A stretch of 64,000 nucleotides of DNA, from assembly GCF_003628145.1 (NCBI RefSeq), contig NZ_RBZV01000013.1:58401-122400 (forward strand), in the 5' to 3' direction. The DNA comes from Trinickia fusca. GTDB taxonomy: Bacteria > Pseudomonadota > Gammaproteobacteria > Burkholderiales > Burkholderiaceae. The stretch's first letter is position 1. Each line of letters opens with the position of its first letter. Made by a program: the position numbers and the translations under genes. The notes beneath the pieces are model-generated. The model ran no database searches, was not told the DNA's origin, and was given only the letters and a program-made list of their open reading frames with translations. This document shows, in pieces, positions 17,813 through 27,066 of the stretch.

Positions 17813-18790
17813 TCAGAACCCGATGGGCCGGCGCCGCGAACCGCGTTCGAGGCAGATGTCCTCCGCGCGCACCTCGTCGCGCCCCGCGAGACGCGCGGCA
17901 CCGAAAGCGTGCAGGATCGCACGGCGCATGTCGCGTGGCGACGCTTCGGCCAGCGCATCGAGTGCATCGCCACCGAGCTCGGCGGGAAAGCGCTGGCCCC
18001 AGATATGCGCCAAGCGGATCTCGTCGTAGATCGCTTGCGCGATACGCCGCGCGCCTTCACGATCGGGCGCCACGATCTCATAGACGCTCATGCGGCTCAG
18101 GATCGGCTCGGGAATCGCGCGCTCGTCGTTGGCCGTGGCGACCCAGATCACCTGGCCGGCGTTGATCGGCACTTCGGCGAATTCGTCGATGAAGGCCTGT
18201 GCCGTTTCATGCTCGAGCAGGGCATAGAGCGCGCCGAGCGGATCGTATTGCGAATCGCCGCTCGCCTTGTCGATCTCGTCGACGACGATCACGGGGTTCG
18301 CATAGCTGCCGTTCACGAGCGTGTCGAAGACCTTGCCCGGCTTCGAGTTCTTCCATTGCGACGATGCGCCCGAGAGGATCCAGCCGGCCGTCAGCGAGCT
18401 CATGGCGATGTATTGATAAGACGTGCCAAGCAATCGCGCGACGGCCTTGGCGAAATGCGTCTTGCCGATGCCGGGCGCACCGAGCAGCAGCATCGGCATG
18501 AGTTCGAGACGATCCTCCGTCCCGACGCACAGTGCAACCTGACGCCGCACATCCTCGAGCGGCTCGCCGAAGTTGGGGAGCGCATCGAGCAGCGCGTCGA
18601 TCGAGGGCATCCGGTTCGGCTTCACGCAAAAGCGCAGGTTGCCGACTTTCAGCATTTTTTCGTAGGTGCTGCGCAGCGCTTCGTTGGCGCCCTCCCCGAG
18701 TTCGCTCAGCGCGGCCCCGACCTGATCGAGATCGTAGAGCTTGCTGAACGACGCAACCGCGATTTCCTGTTTGACCATGGCTGTCGTCAT
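17813..18790 (-). CDS. AAA+ ATPase (Lon-like AAA module without protease)
   Basis: 325 residues. Walker A LLLGAPGIGKTHFAKAVA, Walker B NPVIVVDEIDKAS, a sensor-1 WVATAND and an arginine-finger region PEPILSRMS define one AAA+ domain (about residues 100-310). The N-terminal ~100 residues are not recognisable. The arrangement resembles the ATPase part of Lon, but no protease domain or partner gene is present. Substrate unknown. Start at 18790 or 18802. Confidence 0.8.
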   Translation of the reverse strand: MTTAMVKQEIAVASFSKLYDLDQVGAALSELGEGANEALRSTYEKMLKVGNLRFCVKPNRMPSIDALLDALPNFGEPLEDVRRQVALCVGTEDRLELMPMLLLGAPGIGKTHFAKAVARLLGTSYQYIAMSSLTAGWILSGASSQWKNSKPGKVFDTLVNGSYANPVIVVDEIDKASGDSQYDPLGALYALLEHETAQAFIDEFAEVPINAGQVIWVATANDERAIPEPILSRMSVYEIVAPDREGARRIAQAIYDEIRLAHIWGQRFPAELGGDALDALAEASPRDMRRAILHAFGAARLAGRDEVRAEDICLERGSRRRPIGF

Positions 18791-19033
18791 CGCACACCTC
18801 ACGTTGCGAATTACAGCGCACCACCGTCGGTCGAGGGCTCATCCCCATGCGTTGCGCCCGGGACGGCACGCGCTTCGCTTCAGTTCGATTTCAGTTTAGT
18901 CACGCAATTTCCATGCGAGAAACGAGCAGCGCCGCGCTTGTGCTGCTAACAGGCAGGCCTCGGCCAGGCCGCGTCGATAGGCGTAAGATGGGCGCTTGCG
19001 TCACGGTGATACGGCGCGGAGGAGATATTTCGG

Positions 19034-19528
19034 ATGACGTGCCAAGCCGGCCTCGCAGCCGTCCTGATGTGTGCGGCGTTCGTGGCGCAGGCGCAGGCTC
19101 AGGCACCCGCCGCACAGAACGTCCAATGGCAGCTGCAAGTCGTGCGCGACGGGCGCACGATCGACACGTTCGACGGCAGCACGGCGATCGGTCAGGCCGT
19201 GACCGCAACGCACCACCACGAAACCGTGCACGATGTAGGCTGCAAGAACACGCCCGCCGCGCAGATCGATCTGGCCCGCACGCTGACGATCTCACCCATG
19301 TATGCCGACGCGAGCAGCGTCACGCTCGCGATCGACGCGCAAGAAACCATCGAAGACGATGTCAGCCAGCGCACGATCGAGGGCTGCGCGCTGCCGCCGC
19401 AGCCGCGCCACGTGACGGCCACGCACCCGGGCCTCGAGGTGCCTGCCGGCCAGTGGGCAAGCTGGACCATCGTCGACGCTCGCCCGACGCTGATCTATCG
19501 CGTCCGCGCCGGTGTCGCCCCTCATTAA
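19034..19528 (+). CDS. Small secreted protein of unknown function
   Basis: 164 residues with a Sec signal peptide (residues 1-23, cleavage near AQAQA-PAA). The mature part has two cysteines (DVGCKN and EGCALP) that could form a disulfide, and alternating hydrophobic residues suggesting beta structure. I do not recognise a family. GGAG lies 10 nt ahead of the ATG. It may be cotranscribed with the next gene, 30 bp downstream. Confidence 0.65.
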   Translation: MTCQAGLAAVLMCAAFVAQAQAQAPAAQNVQWQLQVVRDGRTIDTFDGSTAIGQAVTATHHHETVHDVGCKNTPAAQIDLARTLTISPMYADASSVTLAIDAQETIEDDVSQRTIEGCALPPQPRHVTATHPGLEVPAGQWASWTIVDARPTLIYRVRAGVAPH

Positions 19529-19558
19529 CAACAGTCGAACACGCGGGAACGGCGCGGC

Positions 19559-20365
19559 ATGCGAAACCCCGAAGAGCGCTTGCACGAAAGCGTAGTCAGT
19601 CCGCACAAGAAGGACTTCGTCGCGGTCAGTTGGAACCTGCACAAGGGCCGCTCGCCGCTGGGCTTCACGGCCTGGAAGGCCATGCAGCGCTGGGTCGAAT
19701 CGACGCATGCCGACGCCTATTTCCTACAGGAAGCCATGGCACGACGCATGCCGGGCCCCATGCTCGCGACGAGCTTCGGCACGCCGGTGCACGAGCCGCT
19801 TGCCGACGTCTGGCAGTGTCAAGCGACCGAGATCGCGCATTCGCTCGAACTCGACATCGCGCTCGGGCCCAACGTGTTCAAGCCGTCGTGGCGTCACGGC
19901 AACGCGATCCTCTCGCCGCACCCGCTCGACCTCGGCGGACGCTGGGACATCTCGGCACACCGCTTCGAACGTCGTGGGCTGCTCGTCGCGCGCGCCGCGT
20001 TCGGGGGCCGGTCCGTCACGCTGCTGTGCGCCCATCTTGCACTGACGCGTGCAGCGCGGCTGCGGCAAATGAACTGGATCGCGCACTGGATCGCGCGCGA
20101 GGCGCCAATGGGCCCGCTCGTACTCGCCGGCGACTTCAACGACTGGCGCAATGATTCGATCCCGCTGTTCGGCGACATTGGCCTGAACGAAGTGGCGACC
20201 ATGCTGGGCGAGCCTGCACGCACGTTCCCGGCGTTCTCGCCAGCGCTTGCGCTCGACAAGATGTTCGTGCGCGGCCTGCGCCCCGTCGAATGGATGCCCC
20301 CGACCCAGGAGACCGCCTGGCTGTCCGATCACCTGCCGTACATGGCGCGGCTCGAACTCGAGTGA
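19559..20365 (+). CDS. Endonuclease/exonuclease/phosphatase (EEP) family protein
   Basis: 268 residues. FVAVSWNLHKGRS at the start, FLQEA (metal-binding Glu), GNAILSPHPL, LVLAGDFNDWRN and the final LSDHLPYMARLEL are the EEP active-site motifs shared with ExoIII, DNase I and phosphodiesterases (YbhP-like subgroup). There is no signal peptide. The substrate could be DNA or a phospho-lipid or phospho-sugar; the sequence does not decide. Confidence 0.88.
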   Translation: MRNPEERLHESVVSPHKKDFVAVSWNLHKGRSPLGFTAWKAMQRWVESTHADAYFLQEAMARRMPGPMLATSFGTPVHEPLADVWQCQATEIAHSLELDIALGPNVFKPSWRHGNAILSPHPLDLGGRWDISAHRFERRGLLVARAAFGGRSVTLLCAHLALTRAARLRQMNWIAHWIAREAPMGPLVLAGDFNDWRNDSIPLFGDIGLNEVATMLGEPARTFPAFSPALALDKMFVRGLRPVEWMPPTQETAWLSDHLPYMARLELE

Positions 20366-20522
20366 GCGAACGCCGCGCACAACTGCACGTGATGGGCGAC
20401 AGGCGGATACAGTAACGATCTCGTGCCCGGCCTGCTCTCCCGTGTCGTCGCCGCTCGTCATCGCTTCGTCATCATTGAGCAGCCGGATTTCGTTCAGTGC
20501 ACCCTTGCCCCGCTACTTCGCC

Positions 20523-21164
20523 ATGCACTATCTGCCGATCCTGCTGCAGCTCGCCATCGTCTATCTCGTCGCAGCCGCGACGCCCGGACCCAACTTCTTC
20601 ATGGTCACGCAGCTGTCGCTGGCCGGACGGCGCGGGCTCGGGGCGGCGTCGGCGCTCGGCGTCAGCACGGCGTCGATGATGTGGGCGACGCTGGCCATGG
20701 CCGGCGTCTCGGCACTCTTGCAACGCGTCGAATGGCTCTACGCGGGCATTCGCATCGGCGGCGCCATTTATATCGTCTACTTCGGCATCAAGCTGCTGCG
20801 CGCGAGCACGCGGCCCGATGCGGCAAACTCGCAGGTTCGGGCGCCCGAAACGGTGCCGCACGATGCGGCCGCCTACCTGCGGGCGTACCGCACGGGGCTG
20901 CTGACCTGCGTGACGAATCCCAAATCGTGCGCGTTCTGGACCAGCGTATTCGCCGCGATGTTTCCCACGCATCCGCCGCTTTGGTTCTACGGCGCCGTGC
21001 TCGCGCTGATCGGCCTGCTGGCCGCCGGCTGGTACGTCGGCGTCGCGCTGATGTTCGCGACCGAGCGCACGCAACGCGGCTACCGCCGGTTGCGCCGGCC
21101 CATCGATGCACTGTGCGGTGCAGCGCTGGTCGGGTTCGGCGCCAAGCTGTTTGCGGAGCGCTGA
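20523..21164 (+). CDS. LysE/RhtB family amino acid exporter
   Basis: 213 residues, six membrane helices. ATPGPNFFMVTQLSLAGRR near the N-terminus is the LysE/RhtB signature, and YRTGLLTCVTNPKSCAFWTS is the conserved mid-protein NPK motif. It exports amino acids or derivatives; the substrate is unknown. The ATG is set by the first helix; the ribosome site is weak. Confidence 0.93.
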   Translation: MHYLPILLQLAIVYLVAAATPGPNFFMVTQLSLAGRRGLGAASALGVSTASMMWATLAMAGVSALLQRVEWLYAGIRIGGAIYIVYFGIKLLRASTRPDAANSQVRAPETVPHDAAAYLRAYRTGLLTCVTNPKSCAFWTSVFAAMFPTHPPLWFYGAVLALIGLLAAGWYVGVALMFATERTQRGYRRLRRPIDALCGAALVGFGAKLFAER

Positions 21165-21344
21165 AATCGCGCGCGGCAGGCCGGTGTGACCCCGTCCCGG
21201 GCGATGATGCGGCGGGCGCGTTAAAATAGCGCGATTGCGCGTCGTTGCGACGCGACCTGGTAAGCGCTGCGCGCGAGCCCTCGGCAACCCGGGCGCTCGT
21301 CAGCAAGGCGCCTCGGCGCTCTCTCCTCGCACTCAACCCTAGCC

Positions 21345-22115
21345 ATGAGCAACCTGAATTCACAAACCGTCCTCTCCGTCCATCACTGGACCGACACGCT
21401 CTTCAGCTTCACCTGCACCCGCGACGCGTCGTTCCGCTTCGAAAACGGCCAATTCACGATGGTGGGCCTGGAAGTGGACGGCAAGCCGCTCATTCGCGCC
21501 TACAGCATGGCGAGCGCGAACTATGAAGAGAATCTCGAATTCCTCAGCATCAAGGTGCAAGACGGCCCGCTGACGTCCCGCCTGCAACACCTGAAGGTGG
21601 GCGACCAGGTGCTGATCGGCAAGAAGCCGACCGGCACGCTGATGGCCGACAACCTGCTGCCCGGCAAGACGCTGTGGCTGCTCTCGACGGGCACGGGCCT
21701 CGCGCCGTTCATGTCCATCATCAAGGACCCGGACGTCTACGACCGCTATGAAAAGGTCGTGCTCACGCATACCTGCCGCTTCGTCGACGAGCTCGCGTAC
21801 AAGGAATACATCACCGACCACCTGCCGGCCCACGAGCACATCGGCGAGATCGTGCGCGAAAAGCTCATCTACTACCCGACGGTCACGCGTGAAACGTTCC
21901 ACAACCGTGGCCGCATCACCGAGCTCATCGATACGCAGAAGCTGTTCTCGGATCTGAACGTACCGCCGTTCTCGCTCGAAAACGACCGCGTCATGCTGTG
22001 CGGCAGCCCGCACATGCTGCGCGACACGCGTGAACTGCTCGACTCGATGGGCTTCCAGGAAGGCAGCAACAACGAGCCGGGGCACTACGTCGTGGAGAAG
22101 GCATTCGTCGGCTGA
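21345..22115 (+). CDS. fpr: Ferredoxin/flavodoxin--NADP+ reductase
   Basis: 256 residues, the bacterial class I FPR size. FRFENGQFTMVGLEVDG and RAYSMASANYEE are the FAD site, LLSTGTGLAPFMSIIKDP is the NADP pyrophosphate site, and MLCGSPHMLRDTRELL plus the C-terminal HYVVEKAFVG complete it. It exchanges electrons between NADPH and ferredoxin or flavodoxin, often in oxidative stress. A terminator follows. Confidence 0.96.
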   Translation: MSNLNSQTVLSVHHWTDTLFSFTCTRDASFRFENGQFTMVGLEVDGKPLIRAYSMASANYEENLEFLSIKVQDGPLTSRLQHLKVGDQVLIGKKPTGTLMADNLLPGKTLWLLSTGTGLAPFMSIIKDPDVYDRYEKVVLTHTCRFVDELAYKEYITDHLPAHEHIGEIVREKLIYYPTVTRETFHNRGRITELIDTQKLFSDLNVPPFSLENDRVMLCGSPHMLRDTRELLDSMGFQEGSNNEPGHYVVEKAFVG

Positions 22116-22554
22116 TTCCGTCGCAAAGGCCCGCGCCGCTTGTGCGGGCCAGGCAGTCCCCCCGCCTATGAACCGGAGCCCTTGGGCTCCGGTTTTTTTT
22201 CGTCCCGTCTGATTCGCCAGCGCCTGTTACATTTCCATGGGACGCCTGCTACCTTTCGTCGTAAGACTTTTTCCTACAGCGTAACAATCGGCACTTGTCA
22301 ATCGGTGCTTCGCGAAACGTTGTAAGCCTTGCTGTGTCTGATATTTTCCTAAATTTGAGATATCATCCGGCCCGTAGGTAAATCGAATGAAAACGATTCA
22401 ATCTATACGAACGAATTGTTACCAGATGTAAATAACGTTACGCCGAACTGTAGTCGTTTTGCCGTTTCGGCAGCGTCGAATTTGCCGGGCTGGCTTGCCC
22501 GCGATGCGTAAGGCGTCTGGCCGATTTCCTCCGAGAAAGGGAACAAGGAAGAAC
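22116..22554. other. 439-bp intergenic region upstream of the two-component system
   Basis: It contains the fpr terminator and then an AT-rich tract (22210-22440) which is likely the promoter region for the kinase/regulator operon. No confident -35/-10 pair or small gene is visible. Confidence 0.5.
22171..22200 (+). terminator. Strong intrinsic terminator after fpr
   Basis: CCGGAGCC pairs with GGCTCCGG around a 3-4 nt loop and is followed by eight T. Confidence 0.93.
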
Positions 22555-23442
22555 ATGGACACGTCGATGGTCGTCTTGCTCAATGCAAACGGCTTACCCG
22601 CTGCGGAGCAGGATGTCGGTGGCATCGCGGCACCGCGCCGCAAGGCCGCGTCCGGCGACGCGCGTGAGGCCGAGCGCCTGCGAAAGCAACTGCGCGAGCT
22701 CGCGGCCGAACTCGTCGGCGTGCGTGAGGCCGCCCGCCTTTCGCTTGCGCGGGAGCTGCACGACAGCGTCGGCGCCGAGCTGACCGCCGCCCGCTTTGCA
22801 CTTGCGAATCTCGCGCTGCGGCTGCCGGCGGAAGCGGGCACCGCCTGCGCCGATGCGCTGGCCGTCGCGACGCGTTCGCTCGACGCCGCCAGCGATGCGA
22901 CCGCGCGCGTCGTGGCAGACATGCACGCGCCAGGCCTCGAGGGCGGCGGTGTCGTCGCGACGCTCGCCCAGTGGACGCAGGGCTTTGCCGAGCGCACGGC
23001 GCTGCGCACGAGTTTCGTGTGTCCGGCCGACGTGCGCCTGACGCAACTGCCCCACGATGCGGCACTCGCCGTGTTCCGCGCCGCCCAGGAAGCCCTGAAC
23101 AACATCGCCAAGCACGCCGGCGCCACGCGGGCCGACGTACGAATTCAAGCCGATGCGCACTACCTCACGTTGATCGTCGAAGACGACGGCTGCGGCCTGA
23201 CCAAGCATGCGCGCCGCTCGCGCCGCGGTTTCGGCCTGGCCGGCATGCGTGCACGCTGCGCGGCGTTCGGCGGCACGCTGCGCCTCGTCTCCCGCAACGG
23301 GCAGCCCCCTGCCGACGCAGGGGGTAAGCGCGCGCGCACGGCGCACGGCACGACGGTGCGCGCACGCTTTAGCTGGACATCCCTTTTGAAGACGGCAGCG
23401 ACGCAAGGCGCGATGCCGTCCAATGTGGCAGCAGTGAGGTAA
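22555..23442 (+). CDS. Cytosolic NarL-type sensor histidine kinase
   Basis: 295 residues. After a 45-residue N-terminus comes a coiled coil and the HisKA_3 phospho-acceptor helix (SLARELHDSVGAELTAARF, His in ELHD). The HATPase domain shows an N box (ALNNIAKHAG), G1 (VEDDGCGL) and G2 (FGLAGMRARCAAFGG). No transmembrane segment or known sensor domain is present, so its input must come from a soluble signal or a partner. AAGGA precedes the ATG at 22555. The response regulator follows after 3 bp. Confidence 0.9.
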   Translation: MDTSMVVLLNANGLPAAEQDVGGIAAPRRKAASGDAREAERLRKQLRELAAELVGVREAARLSLARELHDSVGAELTAARFALANLALRLPAEAGTACADALAVATRSLDAASDATARVVADMHAPGLEGGGVVATLAQWTQGFAERTALRTSFVCPADVRLTQLPHDAALAVFRAAQEALNNIAKHAGATRADVRIQADAHYLTLIVEDDGCGLTKHARRSRRGFGLAGMRARCAAFGGTLRLVSRNGQPPADAGGKRARTAHGTTVRARFSWTSLLKTAATQGAMPSNVAAVR

Positions 23443-23445
23443 GCC

Positions 23446-24102
23446 ATGTCGTTTCGTATCCTGCTCGTGGACGATCACGCCATCGTGCGTCAGGCAGTCC
23501 GGCAGTTGCTGTTGACCAGTGGCGTCGCACGCGAAGTCGTCGAAGCCGAGACTGGTGCGCAAGCGCTCGCGAGCCTCGACGACCAGGCCTTCGACGTGAT
23601 CCTGCTCGACATCTCGCTGCCCGACGTGAACGGCGTCGAAGTGCTCAAGCGCGCCAAGCGCAAGGCGCCGCGCACGCCGATCATGATGTTCTCGATGTAT
23701 CCGGAAGATCAGTACGCGGTGCGCTCGCTGAAGGCTGGCGCGGCCGGATATCTGTCGAAGACGGTGACGGCCGCGCAGATGATCGACGCAATCCGTCAGG
23801 TCGCCACCGGCCGCAAATATGTGAGCCCCGCGCTGGCCGAAGCGCTGGCCGATTACGTGTCGTTCGACAACGAGCAGATGCCGCACGAGAAGCTGTCCGA
23901 CCGCGAGTACCAGACGCTGTGCATGCTGGCCTCCGGCAAACGGCTGACCGACATCGCGCATGCGCTGTCGCTGTCGGTCAAAACGGTCAGCGTCTACCGC
24001 TCGCGGCTGCTCGAGAAGATGAAACTGCGCAACAACGCGGAGCTCACGTTCTACGTGATGAGCAACCGGCTCGTCGACCTGAACCCGGCCATGACGGCCT
24101 GA
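23446..24102 (+). CDS. NarL/FixJ family response regulator
   Basis: 218 residues. The receiver domain has the acidic pair in LLVDDH, the phospho-aspartate in VILLDISLPDV and the lysine in YLSKTV. The C-terminal LuxR-type HTH includes LSDREYQTLCMLASGKRLTD and SLSVKTVSVYRSRLLEKM. It is the cognate partner of the upstream kinase. The regulated genes are unknown; the APC permease that follows is a possible target. Confidence 0.94.
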   Translation: MSFRILLVDDHAIVRQAVRQLLLTSGVAREVVEAETGAQALASLDDQAFDVILLDISLPDVNGVEVLKRAKRKAPRTPIMMFSMYPEDQYAVRSLKAGAAGYLSKTVTAAQMIDAIRQVATGRKYVSPALAEALADYVSFDNEQMPHEKLSDREYQTLCMLASGKRLTDIAHALSLSVKTVSVYRSRLLEKMKLRNNAELTFYVMSNRLVDLNPAMTA

Positions 24103-24380
24103 CCATTACGCAAGAACCCCGTTTTGCCGCAGGCCCGGTATCGCTTGCCGCGGCCTGCTTTTCGCTTCATGCCTCGCTTCATGCTTCGTTTCACCACCCG
24201 CCGAACCTCTGCGCTTTACCGCATTTGCGTCCCTCGCCCCGCCGCGCCACTTCATTCGGTCTGAAATTGCCTCAGACCTTTCGGAGCCGCAAGTCGGGCA
24301 AGCCGTATCCGCTAAAATCAAAGGTTCGCACATAGCCGCCACGCACCAAGAAGGTGCGCTTCATAGGAGACCCCCATCGT

Positions 24381-25784
24381 ATGTCCCTCTTTCGCAAGAA
24401 AAACGTCGAACAGATGATCGCCAGTGCCCAAGGCACCGGCTTGAAGAAGGCGCTCGGCGCGCTCGATCTGACGTTCCTTGGCATCGGCGCCATCATCGGC
24501 ACGGGTATTTTCGTGCTGACCGGCACCGGCGCCGTGCAAGCGGGCCCGGCTTTGATGATCGCGTTCGTGATCGCCGCCATCGCCTGCGCGTTGTCCGGTC
24601 TGGCCTATGCCGAATTCGCGTCGACGATTCCCGTTGCCGGCTCGATCTACACCTACTCGTATGCGACGCTCGGCGAACTGGCGGCCTGGGTGATCGGTTG
24701 GGATCTCATGCTCGAGTACGGCCTCGCCACCTCGGCTGTCGCGGTCGGCTGGTCCGGCTACCTGCAGTCGCTGCTCGCGGGCTTCGGCCTGAAGCTGCCC
24801 GTCTTGCTGACGGCCGCGCCCGGCGCAGTGCCCGGCGCCTTCACGCTGTTCAACCTGCCCGCTTTTCTCGTGGTGATGGTCATCACGACGCTGCTGTCGG
24901 TCGGCGTGCGCGAATCGACGCGCGTCAACAATTTGATGGTGGCAATCAAGGTCGCGGTCGTGCTGGCCGTGATCGCGGTCGGCGTGTTCCACGTGCGTCC
25001 GGCCAACTGGCACCCGTTCATGCCGAACGGCTGGCACGGTGTGTTCGGCGCGGCCGCCGTGATGTTCTTCGCGTTCATCGGCTTCGACTCGGTCTCCTCT
25101 GCCGCTGAAGAAGTGAAGAACCCGAAGCGGGATCTGCCGATCGGCATCATCGCCTCGCTGGCCGTCTGCGCCGTGCTGTACGTGGCCGTCGCGGCCGTCG
25201 TCACGGGCATCGTACCCGCGGCGCAATTCGCTTCGATCTCGCACCCGGTGTCGTACGCACTGCAAGTGGCCGGCGAGAACTGGGTCGCCGGCTTCATCGA
25301 TCTCGGCGCCGTCCTCGGCATGCTGACCGTCATCCTCGTGATGAGCTACGGCCAGACCCGCATCATCTTCGCGATGTCGCGCGACGGCCTGCTGCCGAAA
25401 ACGCTCTCGAGCGTGCATCCGCGCTTTGCGACGCCGTTCAAGACGACCTGGATGGTCGGCCTCTTCTTCGGCCTCATCGGCGCACTCGTGCCGCTGAACG
25501 TGCTCGCCGAGCTCATCAACATCGGCACGCTGGCCGCGTTCTCGATGGTGTCGATCGCCGTGCTGGTGCTGCGTCGCACGCACCCCGAGCTGCCGCGCGC
25601 GTTCCGCTGCCCCGGCGTGCCCGTCGTGCCGATTCTGGCCGTCGCTGCATGCGTGTTCCTGATGGTCAATCTGCAACCGGTCACGTGGATCGCGTTCGGC
25701 GTCTGGCTCGTGATCGGCATGCTCGTCTACTTCGGTTACTCGCGCCGCCGCTCGCTGCTCGCGCACGGCCAGACGCAGCGCTAA
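24381..25784 (+). CDS. APC-superfamily amino acid permease (YfnA/CAT-like)
   Basis: 467 residues with about 12 helices. GIGAIIGTGIFVLTGTGA in helix 1 is the substrate-binding GxG motif of APC transporters, and FAFIGFDSVSSAAEEVKNP is typical of the cationic amino acid transporter branch. It probably imports amino acids by proton symport. GGAGA lies about 11 nt before the ATG at 24381. The distance of 278 bp from the response regulator suggests its own promoter. Confidence 0.92.
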   Translation: MSLFRKKNVEQMIASAQGTGLKKALGALDLTFLGIGAIIGTGIFVLTGTGAVQAGPALMIAFVIAAIACALSGLAYAEFASTIPVAGSIYTYSYATLGELAAWVIGWDLMLEYGLATSAVAVGWSGYLQSLLAGFGLKLPVLLTAAPGAVPGAFTLFNLPAFLVVMVITTLLSVGVRESTRVNNLMVAIKVAVVLAVIAVGVFHVRPANWHPFMPNGWHGVFGAAAVMFFAFIGFDSVSSAAEEVKNPKRDLPIGIIASLAVCAVLYVAVAAVVTGIVPAAQFASISHPVSYALQVAGENWVAGFIDLGAVLGMLTVILVMSYGQTRIIFAMSRDGLLPKTLSSVHPRFATPFKTTWMVGLFFGLIGALVPLNVLAELINIGTLAAFSMVSIAVLVLRRTHPELPRAFRCPGVPVVPILAVAACVFLMVNLQPVTWIAFGVWLVIGMLVYFGYSRRRSLLAHGQTQR

Positions 25785-25834
25785 GTCGTACCGCCACCGT
25801 GCGGCGCCTGGCGGCCGCGGCACGGCAGGCTCCC

Positions 25835-25874
25835 AACGGCATCTTCGATCACGATCGGAGATGCCGTTTTTTTT
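25835..25874 (+). terminator. Intrinsic terminator after the permease gene
   Basis: AACGGCATCT and AGATGCCGTT pair, with an inner CGATC/GATCG stem, followed by eight T. Confidence 0.93.
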
Positions 25875-26009
25875 CGCCCCTCGACGAACACGGGTCGCAA
25901 CGCATCACGTGCGCCGACGCACGGACCCGTCGGTAGCCGCACGGTTCATAATGGCAGATGGCCGGTTACGCCGGCGCGCACCGGCCGTCCTTCTGAGAGG
26001 AGCAACGCA

Positions 26010-26558
26010 ATGGAATTGACGGAAAGCTACACGTTGCCCGTGCCGCCGCAGCGTGCATGGGAAGCGCTTACCGATGCCGCAGTCCTGCGTGCGTCGATTC
26101 CCGGCTGCGAGCGCATGGAGGCCAACGGCGAGCACGCCTATGCCTTGGCGATGGACGTTTCGCTGGGTGGGGTCAAGGCACGGTTCAAGGGACACATGCG
26201 CATGACGGATATCGACGCGCCGCGCGCCTGCACGCTGCTCTTCGAGGGCGAGCCGGCAAGCGTGGGCAGCGGCAGCGCGCAACTAAGGCTTGAACCCGAG
26301 GGCAGCGCTTCTACGACGCTCTCGTGCACGACGCAGGCGAAAGTCGGCTTGAACGGTCCCGATGCCGCGAGCGAAGCCGACGGCACGGTGCGTGCGATTG
26401 CAGACGAGTTCGTGCGATGCTTCGCCGCGCACATCACAGGCGAAGATAGGGAGGCACCGCAACCGCCTGAACCGTCGGTGCAGCATGCGGCCGTCGCCGA
26501 GTCGGCCCCGGCCGGCCGCGGTGAGAAGTCGCAAAAGGCCTGGACCGCCCGGTTCTGA
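26010..26558 (+). CDS. CoxG-like SRPBCC protein
   Basis: 182 residues. LPVPPQRAWEALTDAAVLRASIPGCERM is split here as LPVPPQRAWEALTD then ASIPGCERM, the start of the CO-dehydrogenase subunit G (CoxG) family; FKGHMRMTDID and the central strands also fit. CoxG helps recruit molybdenum CODH to membranes, but no cox genes are near, so the role here is open. The last 40 residues are a polar tail. A GGAGGAGC-type ribosome site precedes the ATG. Confidence 0.85.
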   Translation: MELTESYTLPVPPQRAWEALTDAAVLRASIPGCERMEANGEHAYALAMDVSLGGVKARFKGHMRMTDIDAPRACTLLFEGEPASVGSGSAQLRLEPEGSASTTLSCTTQAKVGLNGPDAASEADGTVRAIADEFVRCFAAHITGEDREAPQPPEPSVQHAAVAESAPAGRGEKSQKAWTARF

Positions 26559-26688
26559 GCACGAGCGCGGGAGGGTGGGGTGCCGCTTGGACGGCGCGCC
26601 GCTAAATCCCGCGCTTTTTCGTTCTTCTTCGGCCATCCGCCAACCATCCCCGGGGGCGCGCCGTCAAAGCCCCTAAGAAATCCCTAAA

Positions 26689-27066
26689 TCAAGAAGAAGG
26701 CAACAGTGGATACGGCGCCTCGGGGCCGCTCGATGCGGGCCCGCCGCCGTTCACCGTCGGTGTCGCCTCGTCCGACTGCGCGCCCTGCTCATCGTCGGCG
26801 GCACCGCTTTCGAGCCGATACAGCCAGGCCAGCAGTTCCGCGACGGCCTGATACAGCTGCGGCGGAATGCGCGAATCGAGATCGACCTGCATCAGCAGCG
26901 ACACCATCTCCGGCGCCCGATGCACATAAAGCCCCGCTTCCTGCGCGCGCTGCACGATCATCTCGGCCACCAGGCCATAGCCCTTGGCGATGACGCGCGG
27001 AGCGTCGCCGCCGCCCTTGTCGTCGTAGGCGAGCGCGGCGGCGCTCATGCGGCGAGCGGGGCTCAT
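26689..27066 (-). CDS. Standalone FlhB C-terminal domain protein (FlhB-like)
   Basis: 125 residues that align with the cytoplasmic C-terminal domain of FlhB/YscU export-switch proteins: AAALAYDDKGGGDAPRVIAK, then AQEAGLYVHRAPEM, LDSRIPPQLYQAVAELLAW. The membrane part of FlhB is absent, and the self-cleaving NPTH is not present where expected (RRMSAAALAYD instead). About 40 disordered residues follow. It overlaps the preceding fliK-like gene by 4 bp (ATGA). A modulator of export-substrate switching is inferred, not shown. Confidence 0.85.
   Translation of the reverse strand: MSPARRMSAAALAYDDKGGGDAPRVIAKGYGLVAEMIVQRAQEAGLYVHRAPEMVSLLMQVDLDSRIPPQLYQAVAELLAWLYRLESGAADDEQGAQSDEATPTVNGGGPASSGPEAPYPLLPSS

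Noticed and set aside
22594..23961. A 455-codon minus-strand frame across kinase and regulator
   Set aside because: It spans two well-supported genes on the other strand and has shadow-type composition.
24318..25823. A 501-codon minus-strand frame
   Set aside because: Antisense of the APC permease, rich in Arg/His/Asp/Gln as expected for GC-rich shadow frames.
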